DNA from: Euborellia annulipes
Lineage: Eukaryota > Arthropoda > Insecta > Dermaptera > Anisolabididae
DNA: 64,000 bases
NCBI GenBank assembly: GCA_023213315.1
Contig: JAKCPI010000879.1
Coordinates: 1-64,000 of the forward strand
Direction of reading: 5' to 3'
This document shows positions 55,414 through 64,000 of this stretch, in pieces. The first letter of the stretch is position 1. Each line of letters begins with the position of its first letter. A program made the position numbers and the translations under genes. The notes beneath the pieces are model-generated. The model ran no database searches, was not told where the DNA came from, and saw nothing but the letters and a program-made list of their open reading frames with translations.

Positions 55414-56862
55414 TTTTTTAAAATATGATTATTACTAAAATAAAAAAAGAAAATAGATCACATAAATATTGGCCTAGTAATCTTAATAATAAATCACAGT
55501 AGCCTTTAGAAAAAATTGGGAGAGGGATCTAATATTCTATTTACTATTAAGCCTAAAAGTAAAATCGTGTAGTTTTAGAGTGTTATCAAGAATAAATTCA
55601 TTTTCTCCTCTTGATACTGGTATGTTAATTCCTTGACCGAATTAAGACTAGAGCGGCAGTTTTTAATATTCATAATTCAATTAATCATTTATCTTACAAA
55701 CCTTTTAAATCCAGAGTTGAAGTGTCAGTGCCGGCTTAGCTAGTGTCGGCATAAAATAAAATCATTCATAAAATAGAGCATTTTTACTTTCTCTTACCTA
55801 TATTTATGTTATCATATTTTTCTACTTTCCCTTTTTTTTTAAACCCTTTTCGGCTACAGAGGCCATTAGGGGTTATTACTTTATTTAAAATAAATTAAAT
55901 ACATTAGTACTGATGGCTACCGGGGGGCGTTCCACACGTCCGCACGCTGATTGATCGGGGTCACCAATCCTCGATTCATAATAAAATTCTAACTTTACAT
56001 TCGAATTTATTGTCTCCTTGGTCATAAATGATTTTCCGATTAGTGCTGCTACCTAGGGGATAAATCATGAACTTGTTTTAAAAAGTTCAAAGAATATTAT
56101 AAACCGTATATTAAAAAAAAAAAAAAAAAATATTTATTTATTACGCCTAATTAAAATTATTAAATTAAATATAAATTTTAATTTAATATTTTAATTACAT
56201 TCTTTTTGTTTCATTATCAAAATAAATCAAATAATTTTCAAACATTTTTATTTATTCTATGTTTTATATTCTTTGAAGATTTCTTTTCAACTCGCCTGCT
56301 TCTCGAATGTTTGACGTTTAGTTTGCTCTTATTTTGTGTTCTTATTTCTGTGTTTATATTTGTGAATTTCATAATCAACTTTATTCGTGGTGAGTAATTT
56401 AATTAGTTTTGATTTAATATTCATTAAATATATTTCAATTAGAAATATCGAAACTTATTAATTTTCTCAAATCAAATGGTATTGAAATGTGTTCAATACA
56501 TCATTGATTTAAAACAAGTTTTTTTTTTATTTAGAGATATATTAAATGTTTTATTGAATATTAGATATATAATTATTTTCAATTAGTATTTAGTAAATTC
56601 TCTATAAAACGTATCAAAAGTGAAATAAATAATTCAGATATTTTTATCCTTATATACTGCTGGCATCTAGCGGAAGAATGATGAACTAACTCATTTTTAA
56701 ATTTGATTCCTTTTATTGTTTGTTTACAAATTGTTAACAATTAAAGGAAGTGAGTATTATTCCAAGGAAAATTATAAATTATAACAAGTGACGGTTTGCA
56801 TCAACAATTACAATCCTACCACAGAAGCATTTCGAACCTCGATCATTAAATCATCAACTTTT
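55414..56862. other. No gene seen; family A scrap and unknown repeat
   Basis: ACTTTCTCTTACC scrap near 55787. 55905-55965 matches the unclassified repeat at 41.9 kb. Otherwise AT-rich. Confidence 0.4.
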
Positions 56863-56972
56863 ATTCTTTTCCTTTAGTATTGTAGTTGTGGCTGTTTGAG
56901 TTGTATCAAGAAAAGGTGGGGAAGAGCAGAGACTGGCAGCCAAATTTTTTTCTTTAATTATTTTATTGGGTC

Positions 56973-57004
56973 GACGTTTCGGTCTCGATAGAGGCCAACT
57001 TCAG
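56973..57004 (-). ncRNA. Hammerhead-ribozyme-like motif
   Basis: Minus strand: stem I TGGGCC/GACCCA (one mismatch), CTGAAGT then T, stem II GGCCTC/GAGACC (one mismatch), GAAA, CGTC. Core A9 changed to T unless the linker shifts. Confidence 0.6.
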
Positions 57005-57096
57005 GGCCCAATAAGTGTCAAGGAAATATATATAATTTGCATTAGGCAGCTATGTGTAATGTAAATTATATATATTTCCTTGGCACTTATTGGGCC

Positions 57097-57128
57097 CTGA
57101 AGATGACCTCTATTGAGACCGAAACGTC
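57097..57128 (+). ncRNA. Hammerhead-ribozyme-like motif
   Basis: CTGAAGA (57097-57103), T, stem II GACCTC/GAGACC (imperfect), GAAA (57121-57124), CGTC (57125-57128), AATAAA at about 57133. Confidence 0.65.
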
Positions 57129-57207
57129 GACACAATAAAATATTTAAAGAAAAATTTTGGCTGAAAGTCTCTGCCCTTCAATCTTTCCTTGATATTCTTT
57201 TCATTTA

Positions 57208-57496
57208 TTTGTCCTAAGAATAATACCAAGGGGCTCTATATTCTTAGGAGATGCTTTTGATATTTTGCTCAGCTTTTATTTCGGTCCTTTCGAAAATTTG
57301 CCTTCTTTGATCGTTATGTTCCGCCGTTTCTTTTGTTAGATTGCAGAAGTGACTTTTATCGTCCTCAGCTCTCTTCTGCCCATAGTCTTAAAAAAACGTT
57401 ATTAGCCGATTCAGAAGCTGGCTACTCTAGGTGGCGATAGTTCTGCCCATAGGCAAACAAGCATTTTAGTCAGTGACGTTATTTCATTTTCATTTT
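57208..57496. other. Unclassified dispersed repeat
   Basis: 57380-57470 (AACGTTATTAGCCGATTCAGAAG, GTTCTGCCCATAGGCAAAC) is the inverted relative of 41765-41860. No coding. Confidence 0.45.
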
Positions 57497-58023
57497 TGTG
57501 TCGACATATATTTAGTTTTCAAGAGTAGGGTACAATTGAATTCAAGATGTAAATTTTTTTTTTTTTTTTAACATTCACACTTTTTTCCCATTCACACTCA
57601 CATTCACACACAAACAAACAGTCTTCTCGGCAACTTAGGCCATTTAAGACTTTTACGATATCCGTTATAGAGATTAATATACATATATGGGGTCCAGGCA
57701 TTCTTATTTAAGCCATTTGGTATTCAAATGGCTTAAATAAAATCATCGGACTGCCTGGGGTCCGAACCCGCGACGTTTGGTATACGAGGTTAGCACGCTA
57801 ACCTCTGCACCAAGCCCCGAGGGCAATGTAAAATTTATAAATATGGGAAAATATTTATATTTTGTTACCATGGCAACCATTTTTTCTATCTTTCCTATGA
57901 AATACAAGAGTAAAGTGTTCTTCAGAAGCAATGACAAAATGAGAATATACATTTGAACGAGCATCTAAAAAATAATTGATTTTTGAATTAAAAAAAAAAT
58001 CGGAGCGAATTTAGAGAAAATCG

Positions 58024-58065
<42 letters not shown>

Positions 58066-58356
58066 GAAAAAGGGCATCAGTAAAGTACTAGTACTCTTTG
58101 GCCGATTTTGTTCAAAAGCTTCGTGTCACGTGCCAGGGGGATGTCTAACTTAAATATAAAATTTCAATCTCCTAGCTCTTTTCGTTCTTGAGATATTTTG
58201 TTCGCAGACAGACAACCATGTCGCGGAAAACAATTTTTTGGATTCAGGGGACCTCAAAACATGTATATCCATCAAAATCTTGACATCGAATTTTTGACAT
58301 GAATCCACTACTTTCTCTCTCTATATATTAATATATAAATAGAGGTAAGAGAAAGT
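57497..58356 (-). mobile_element. Family A element split by a SINE
   Basis: 57497-57553 and 57836-58356 join across a SINE to give the normal family order on the minus strand. It ends at GGTAAGAGAAAGT. A poly-A of about 43 (58024-58063) expands the CAGTTTTTTT site. The hairpin end is missing. Confidence 0.85.
57554..57835 (-). mobile_element. tRNA-derived SINE nested in family A
   Basis: ATGTAAA flanks it at 57547-57553 and 57836-57842. Minus strand: A-box-like GCTTGGTGCAGAGG, B box GGTTCGGACCC, AATTTAAGCCATTTGG-like tail region, a GTGTGAATG-rich 3' part and a poly-A tail. Confidence 0.85.
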
Positions 58357-58358
58357 CA

Positions 58359-58409
58359 AAAAATTTAGATTCCATTTTGATTTACGGGGTACTGTCCGAA
58401 CAACCTTAA
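58359..58409. mobile_element. TTAA element, end fragment
   Basis: AAAATTTAGATTCCATTTTG to TGTCCGAACAACCTTAA, the terminal 50 bp of the 29252-30049 family. Confidence 0.65.
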
Positions 58410-58620
58410 ATCCACTGAAGGAGAGAAGTTACTTTTAAGACAACACATCCAATCCCTAAACTCCAGGCTCCACTCTCGAGCACATCAGTCACTTGTGGCG
58501 CTCACTGTACACACTGTAGAGCAAAGAGACTCTCGGACAAATCAAAAGCATTCTGGATAGGTGATAAAGAAGAAAATTCGCAGCTAGTTAATATTTCATT
58601 ATTTTTATTCCCATTATGTT

Positions 58621-58652
58621 GACGTTTCGGTCCCGGTCGGGACCACCCTCAG
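58621..58652 (-). ncRNA. Hammerhead-ribozyme-like motif
   Basis: Minus strand: CTGAGGG (A9 changed), T, six-pair stem II GGTCCC/GGGACC, GAAA, CGTC, short stem I TGTT/AACA. Confidence 0.65.
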
Positions 58653-58697
58653 AACAAATGGATTATATAATTTATACATATTTGACACCCATTTGTT

Positions 58698-58729
58698 CTG
58701 AGGATGGTCCCGACCGGGACCGAAACGTC
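58698..58729 (+). ncRNA. Hammerhead-ribozyme-like motif, intact core
   Basis: CTGAGGA (58698-58704), T, six-pair stem II GGTCCC/GGGACC (58706-58721), GAAA (58722-58725), CGTC (58726-58729). Stem I TGTT/AACA. AATAAA at about 58741. Cleavage would be expected after C58729. Confidence 0.75.
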
Positions 58730-58840
58730 AACATAATGGGAATAAAAATAATGAAATATTAACTAGCTGCGAATTTTCTTCTTTCTCACCTATCCTGATT
58801 GAACTACCAGCTATAAGCCTTACGTATCAAAAGCATTCTG

Positions 58841-59559
58841 ACTAGTATTTTATATTTTAAAATGTTTATTTAGTAAATAAGGCTATTAATTTTCAAATCA
58901 ATTTTTCAACTTTTCTTTTTGCTCATGGCGCTAATAAAAAATTCAATACTAAATTTGTTCATTTCAAAAAGCACTTTACTAACATTATAAGAGCATTCGT
59001 TCGCCCTTCCCTTTTCTCTCTCTCTCTCTCGCTCTCTTTCTTCTTTCCCAATTTGTTTTCCGAATATTTCGGTTATTATCTCGTCGGTTCGTATTTCTTT
59101 CATTTCCCTCCCCCCTCCCCCCGGGAGAATCTTTTCTACCGAGCCGTTAACACGAAATTCCTTTATAACGAACGAACGCTGGCTGGCTGGCCTTATTTCC
59201 ACAAGCGCTTTATCATATTCTTTATTAGAATTCGCGCGTGTCGCCGTTTCTTTGATCATTTTTGCTACCGTCTTTACGCTCGAAAAGGAACGAAAAGTCC
59301 TTTATGAGCCTTCCTTTAAAGTAAGGGGGAGGGAGGGGGGGGGCGTGAGTCTTTAGTCAAAAACAACGGGAGAAAAATTAATATTTAATAAACGAAAAAA
59401 AAAATGAACCTTTTGATCATTTGAATTATAATCCGTTTTTTTTTTTCTTTTTTATAATAATTAAGTATGTCATATGAATAAATTTTAGATAAATTCTGCC
59501 ACTTTAATCTATCTTTTTGCTATTAGGGTCATGATTTGGCGTAATTAAAGGGAATGCTG
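58841..59559. other. Non-coding, moderately GC, CT-rich tract
   Basis: A (CT)n tract at 59012-59045 and a less AT-rich stretch to 59310. Overlapping frames on both strands, none with a known domain. Confidence 0.35.
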
Positions 59560-59567
59560 TTAATCAC

Positions 59568-59924
59568 TAGGGTCCGACCGAAACAAGATTTTCGGCCGAA
59601 ACCGTAACCGAAACCGAAACTTGTATTTCCTATAAAAAATTTTTTTCATTTTACCTTTTTTTTTTGAATTTTTTTCCCTCCCATGAAAATCATTTTACCT
59701 TTTTTTAGGGAAACTAAATTTTTTTCTCCCTCAAGTGCAAATCATTTGACTTTTTTTTTTTTTTTTTTGCATGCGAGTCTCATCCCATTTTTTCAGACTC
59801 TGGTTTCGGCCGGCCGAAAGTTTCGGCTACGTTTTGGCCGAAACCGAAACTACGGCCGAAACCATGATTTTTGACCGAAACTGGCCGAAACCGTAACCGA
59901 AACCGAATATTCGGTCGGTTCCTA
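59568..59924. mobile_element. MITE with 8-bp TSD and CCGAAACCG repeats
   Basis: TTAATCAC repeats at 59560-59567 and 59925-59932. The ends TAGGGTCCGACCGAA and GGTCGGTTCCTA are inverted. The interior is built of GGCCGAAACCGTAACCGAAA-like repeats around T-rich DNA. The 8-bp TSD suggests hAT. An inverted partial relative lies at 60040-60200. Confidence 0.85.
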
Positions 59925-59932
59925 TTAATCAC

Positions 59933-60629
59933 AAAACCTGACATGCTAACAATTTTCATTTGCAAAATGTCTTAAGGATTTTTGCACTTATAATCTGCCT
60001 GTGGAGTAAAGAGGTCGAGTCGAGTAAAATATAGTAATTAGAAACCGACTGAATGTTCTGTTTCGGCCAGTTTCGGCCGGCCGAAACCTGAGTCTGAAAA
60101 GATAGGATGAAAAGTCAAATGATTTGCACTTGAGGGAGAAAAAAATTTTTCACTCGGTGGAAAGGGGAAAAAAAATTTAGTCTCCCTAAAAGTTAAAATA
60201 AAAAAATAAAAAACGCCATTTTTTCAAGGATGTTATGATTCGCTATAGGTCTTGATTTTTTTCCCTAGAAGCCTCCATCAGCCCCCAAAACATATCAAAA
60301 ATTCAAATCAATCGGTCCAACCGTTTCTGAGAAAAAATATTTTTTTCTGATTTTTTTCTTTTTCTCAAAAACCAATTGAGTTAGCGAGCGATCTGATACT
60401 TTCAGGCAGTGGCGTAGCGAGGGGGGGGGGCAAGGGGGTCATGATGCCTCGGGCGCTACTCACAAAGGGGCGCCAAATGGTCCGCAAAACAAAAAATTGC
60501 TGGATAATTTTTATTTTTATTATAATTGATTTCTAGAAAATATATTTTATATGTAGTACCAGTGGAATAAAATAATTCTCGCCGAAAAGAAATGGCCAAA
60601 AATCCGAAAAGTTCCAAAATAAAATATTT
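59933..60629. other. Repeat relics
   Basis: 60040-60200: inverted relic of the CCGAAACCG MITE. 60416: CAGTGGCGTAGCGAGGGGG, a hAT-like terminus whose partner I could not find. No coding. Confidence 0.45.
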
Positions 60630-60868
60630 TAAAAAATCTGGTGTGACTGTCGCACAGCATACAACTTTCTCTTACCAAAGGTACTGTACTGTGCTTATCA
60701 TGCCAGATATTCTGACCCTTGGTTTAGAAGGCCAGCACTCTAGACACTAGACCAAGCCCGAGGTCCCGAGCCCTGCTTATAAATTTCATTTCATCTTCTA
60801 ATATATCGACGGAAACTATATATACATATGTCGACACAAAAAATCTGGTGGGACAGTCAGATATTTTA
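60630..60868. mobile_element. Fragments of family A and SINE
   Basis: Hairpin piece 60636-60712 (TCTGGTGTGACTGTCGCACAG), SINE 5' piece 60715-60765 on the minus strand (A-box complement CCAAGCCCGAG), and family A piece 60830-60868. Confidence 0.6.
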
Positions 60869-61583
60869 TTTTGGAACTTTCCGGATTTTCGGCGAGTTTG
60901 TTTTAGGCAATATTTTTAAAAATTTAATCCACCCGAATAACTCGAAAGGTTACAGCTTGCATTTGCAGCCAAAGATGGGGACCATATCTCTCTTTATTTT
61001 TGTTTATTTTTGAAATTTCGGGTCTGAATCGCCCAACACTCCCCCCCCCCGTCCCAGTAACTAGGAGGGCTCTCAAGCTCCCCAGTTCCTAAATGTACAT
61101 GTTTACACTTCTTAGCCAAGTTAACCCCCTCTTGCATCAAAATATAAAAAGATTCACTCTATCACTTTGGCTTCAAAATGTATTTTGTAGAAAAATATAC
61201 AAAATAATTTAAAAAAAAAAAAATTTCTGAATACCCAAGAGAGATGCTTTCATGTTTAATTCTCATGGAACGTGTTGGGTCTTTAGACTAGGATGGCAAT
61301 CGATGATGAAGCAGAAGGAGAATGAAAGGGAAAGTAAAGAGGCCCAAGAAACGTGCCAGGAATCGTCTTATAAACACACACACACACCCCCCCCCCATAC
61401 ATACTCCTCCAACTCGACTAGTATTCACTCGATAAATCGTTGGCAAATTAACAAATACTTAGAGAAAATATCTTGCAATTTATAAACAACACTCAGGAAG
61501 AGACTTAAAGCTTTTCAAAGGTCGTAAAATTAATAGAAACTCTTTTAGAAATGTGTTAGTTATAACGATTAAATAGAAATAAA
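60869..61583. other. No gene seen
   Basis: Unrecognised, with (AC)n/C-run at 61376-61396. Short open frames without domains. Confidence 0.35.
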
Positions 61584-62040
61584 CTAGCCACTAGGCCCGC
61601 CTTTGGCAGGCTTCGCGAATAGCTTGTGGCGTACCCTCGCCCCTCGTATTTTCTTAATCAAATTTTTTCAATCAACTCATTTCAGACAATTAATTATAAA
61701 ATTCTTTTTCTAAATATATATAAAAGCTGAGTGTCCGTATCTCTGTCTGTTTGTATCCAATCCGAGCTCAATCCCCGATCTCACTAAATAAAAAAAATAA
61801 AAATTTAATCAACAAATTTCAAACAACAGATAAATTTAACAAAAGTGTATGCAACCAAATTTTAAAGAAGAGTTTCTTGTGAAAAATTTTAAATTTTATT
61901 TGAACTAGCGGCAAGGTTCGCCTTCGGCGAACGCCGCGCTAGCCAGGGAGCTTCGCCCCCCTGGACCCCAGCTCGCCTTCGGCGAGCTCTTTTGCTCGCC
62001 TTCGGCGAGCAATTGCCCGCCTCCGGAGGGCAAATTTAGG
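61584..62040. mobile_element. Cluster of Helitron termini
   Basis: Minus-strand 3' ends start with CTAG at 61584 (CTAGCCACTAGGCCCGCC) and 61905 (CTAGCGGCAAGGTTCGCC, followed by repeated CGCCTTCGGCGA hairpins to about 62030). A plus-strand 5' end TCTAAATATATATAAAAG begins at 61719 with TGTCCGTATCTCTGTCTG. At least two elements are interleaved. Confidence 0.6.
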
Positions 62041-62660
62041 GCTTGCTGGCATGTTTCTTGCACACTTATAATAACACTTTCATCCCGCATTTTTTGTAAG
62101 ATATTTTAAATGATACAGCAAAATGACAAATGTTTTATGTTAAATTTATGAAAATGAAATATTCAAGTAGCAATCATACAAAAATTTTAAAATAAAACAC
62201 TATTAATTTGTAAATAAACAATTTATTTGTAAAAGCAACATATCGGTTCATTCTAGTGGAGCTCTTGGCCAGGATATTTTCATCCAAAAAGGTGTTGAAT
62301 AGACAAACAATTCGTTGAACATATTTTCCATTATGGGCGCTGCACTGCCTTGCAACTGCTTCTCCATCTCTCGTCTAATATCTTCAGAGTGTGTTTCTTT
62401 ATACTTTTCCCAAAGAATTAGATAGAGGACCAGATAGTTAACACATTATCATTGTCATTGTTGTAAAAGCTCTCGTAAGTCTAGTATTATTCTAAAATTT
62501 TATAAAATTTAAATTTCTTCAAAAAAAAATTATTAAATCTCACAAATAGAATATGTGTATAAAAATTATATAAATTCTAATAATATAAAATAAATTGGGG
62601 GTTTTTAATTTGTGTTTTGGGCGGGTGGGAGGATAGGGGTGGGCTAGGCGCCGGAACTGA
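62041..62660. other. No gene seen
   Basis: AT-rich, unrecognised. GGGCGGGTGGGAGG near 62618. Confidence 0.35.
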
Positions 62661-63379
62661 CAGGGTGGCGCAAAAAGATGGGAACTTTTGAAGAAAGAAA
62701 AAAACAAGGAACAATTTTTTTTTTAAATTTATTCAGGATGCCTAATGTACACTACAACATTGGAAATTTAAGAAACATTCAAAGTTTTGAAGATGATATC
62801 GCGAAGATGATGTCCGTCTTGCCGGATGCATTCAGCAAGTCGATTTTGAAAATTCTGCATTACCTGGTGCAAAGTGTCGAAGTGGTATTGCTGCGATCTC
62901 TTCTGTAATCCTTGTTTTGAGTGCAGGTAGGGTTTTGGGACGTGTATTGTAGACTACACTCTTCAAGTAACCCCATAAATAAAAATCGCACACTGATAAG
63001 TCGGGGGAACGAGGTGGCCAAACAATGTCAGCGTTCCTGGAAATGACGTGGTTACCAAACAGGCGCCTGACCACTGCCATTGATACTTTTGCAGTATGTG
63101 CAGTTGCCCCGTCTTGTTGAAACCAAGTGTTTTCAAAGTCAATACCAGGTAAACTGTGCATTCTTTGCAGCCAAAAATGTCTCCAAGCTATGGTAACATA
63201 TCGCTCAGAAGTTACTGTCACCGTGTTTCTCTGGTCATCTTCAAAACACGGCCCCACTGATCCATGGCCACTAAATCTCCAATGCTACTGTACAACTTGC
63301 CACCTTCCTCCCGTTGCTCTGCCCCTCACAGTGCTGCCAACATCAAATCCAAAAGTTCCCATCTTTTTGCGCCACCCTG
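62661..63379 (-). mobile_element. Tc1/mariner-type transposon, internally deleted
   Basis: Perfect 30-bp inverted ends beginning CAGGGTGGCGCAAAAAG (62661-62690 and 63350-63379). TA follows the right end; the left flank is GA, possibly a mutated TA. The 719-bp element carries only the C-terminal part of a transposase. Confidence 0.85.
62832..63257 (-). pseudogene. Transposase C-terminal remnant (Tc1/mariner superfamily)
   Basis: A 141-codon minus-strand frame containing FQQDGATAHTA (second catalytic Asp) and WPPRSPDLSVCDFYLWGYLK (third acidic region), 36 residues between the two aspartates. This motif pair is typical of IS630/Tc1/mariner transposases. The N-terminal DNA-binding domain and first catalytic Asp are missing, so it is inactive. 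Confidence 0.85.
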
Positions 63380-64000
63380 TATATATAAACTAAAAGAAAA
63401 AAATTTGTCTTTAAACTAGAGATATTGATGAATTAAGAAAAAAAATTTTGATTAAATTGGTCCATTATTTCCCATAAAAAAATTCTTGAATTTATGCTAA
63501 AAAATGGTTAAAAAAATCTCTCCGTAATTTGGTCAACTTTGCCCGCCTATAACTGTGAAATGGCTTCACTATTTTAAAAAAAATTTACGGCTTTGAGTTA
63601 GCCAAATATTCAAAGTTTAATATCCTAGAATATCATTCTATTTGGTTGACTTTCATTTTTTTTGGTTTGGCCGCTTTTTCGAGCGATCCGGACCACTGTG
63701 CGTCGCTCCTGAACCCCTTAACCTAAAAAGTAAGGTTATGATTTTGACAGTTTTGAGATAAAGCAACATGTTAACGTCTTGGTTTAAACTTGGTTTAGAG
63801 AATAGCATTTTTTTAATTTATTTAAATCATTTAGATACCAAATAAATTGAGTCTGGTCTCCCACATACAGTATATATCTAATTTTAATAATGAGTATCGT
63901 TAAAAGCGAAGACTTAAAAAAAAAAAAAATTATTTTATCTATTTAATCTTCGATTTCTCTGCAACCAGCTGTATCAAGCAAGGATTGGCATTATAAAGAT
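63380..64000. other. No gene; SINE tail relic
   Basis: 63818-63915 resembles the SINE tail region (AAATCATTTAGATACCAAAT, GAGTATCGTTAAAAG). The rest is unrecognised. Confidence 0.4.

Larger units (their letters stand above)
56877..57193. mobile_element. Foldback hammerhead element with near-perfect 14-bp TSD
   Basis: ATTCTTTTCCTTTA (56863-56876) and ATTCTTTTCATTTA (57194-57207) flank it, 13 of 14 identical. Inverted arms 56905-57043 and 57060-57193 (GGCAGAGACTTTCAGCC-like ends, ATATATATTTCCTTG near the centre). A 28-nt unpaired tail lies on the left (complement contains CAGCCACAACTAC). One hammerhead per arm, divergent. Confidence 0.75.
58556..58825. mobile_element. Foldback hammerhead element, cleanest copy: 15-bp TSD and 30-nt tail
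   Basis: ATCAAAAGCATTCTG repeats perfectly at 58541-58555 and 58826-58840. The near-perfect inverted arms start with GATAGGTGA and end with its complement (58795), separated by a short centre near 58661-58690. Positions 58796-58825 form a 30-nt tail, containing ACTACCAGCTATAA. One divergent hammerhead per arm. No coding capacity. The high arm identity suggests recent insertion. Confidence 0.85.

Noticed and set aside
58906..59307. Overlapping frames on both strands (117 and 84 codons)
   Set aside because: Neither shows a domain; the CT-rich tract creates the open frame on the minus strand.

Overview
The window looks like repeat-dominated nuclear DNA from an invertebrate animal, most likely an arthropod and probably an insect. 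It is strongly AT-rich. It has spliceosomal-type signals rather than operons, and it carries LINE fragments, tRNA-derived SINEs, Helitrons, hAT-type and Tc1/mariner-type elements. The species cannot be told from the sequence. I see no rRNA gene, no convincing tRNA gene, no CRISPR and nothing bacterial.

Only two stretches look like host coding sequence. One is an uninterrupted 543-codon leucine-rich-repeat/F-box-like gene (24836-26467, +). The other is a GC-rich, CRE-containing promoter-like island with a possible first coding exon (13950-14610, +). Possible GC-rich promoter or 5'UTR islands lie at 47380-47690 and 49130-49255.

The rest is mobile DNA. The main theme is about 20 hammerhead-ribozyme-like motifs: a CTGANG core, stem II, then GAAACGTY with a palindromic ACGT in place of stem III. 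Many form divergent, head-to-head inverted pairs inside foldback insertions. At least three of these insertions (10139-10400, 19521-21563, 58556-58825) are flanked by direct repeats of 12-15 bp and end in an unpaired tail of about 30 nt on one side. A single-unit version (31873-32114) has a 15-bp duplication plus a TATA box and AATAAA. This architecture fits the terminal repeats of Penelope-like elements with the coding part lost, although no Penelope RT or GIY-YIG domain is present here.

The second theme is an abundant family of about 640-690 bp (called family A here), with roughly 20 full or partial copies on both strands. One end reads ACTTTCTCTTACC; the other is a long TCTGGTGTGAC hairpin that contains the inverse of the first end. 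Family A always sits in A/T runs. One copy is inserted inside another (11125-11806 within 10613-11952) and another lies in a foldback element whose second copy in the window is the empty site, so the boundaries can be read directly.

Layout: 0.5-9.5 kb, family A copies, a TIR element with a hammerhead, a Jockey-type LINE remnant; 9.9-12.4 kb, three consecutive palindromes with nested family A; 13.3-14.6 kb, a hAT-type MITE and the promoter/exon island; 15.1-22.2 kb, truncated family A copies and two 2-kb palindromes; 24.8-26.5 kb, the LRR gene; 29-36.4 kb, TTAA elements and a nest of Helitron > LINE > hammerhead element, then a SINE; 39.5-41 kb, a hAT-type element with nested family A; 42.5-53.1 kb, hammerheads, SINEs, MITEs, Helitrons and two copies of a foldback element; 53.5-60 kb, a TIR element, SINEs, two hammerhead palindromes and an 8-bp-TSD MITE; 61.5-64 kb, Helitron ends and a deleted Tc1/mariner-type element.
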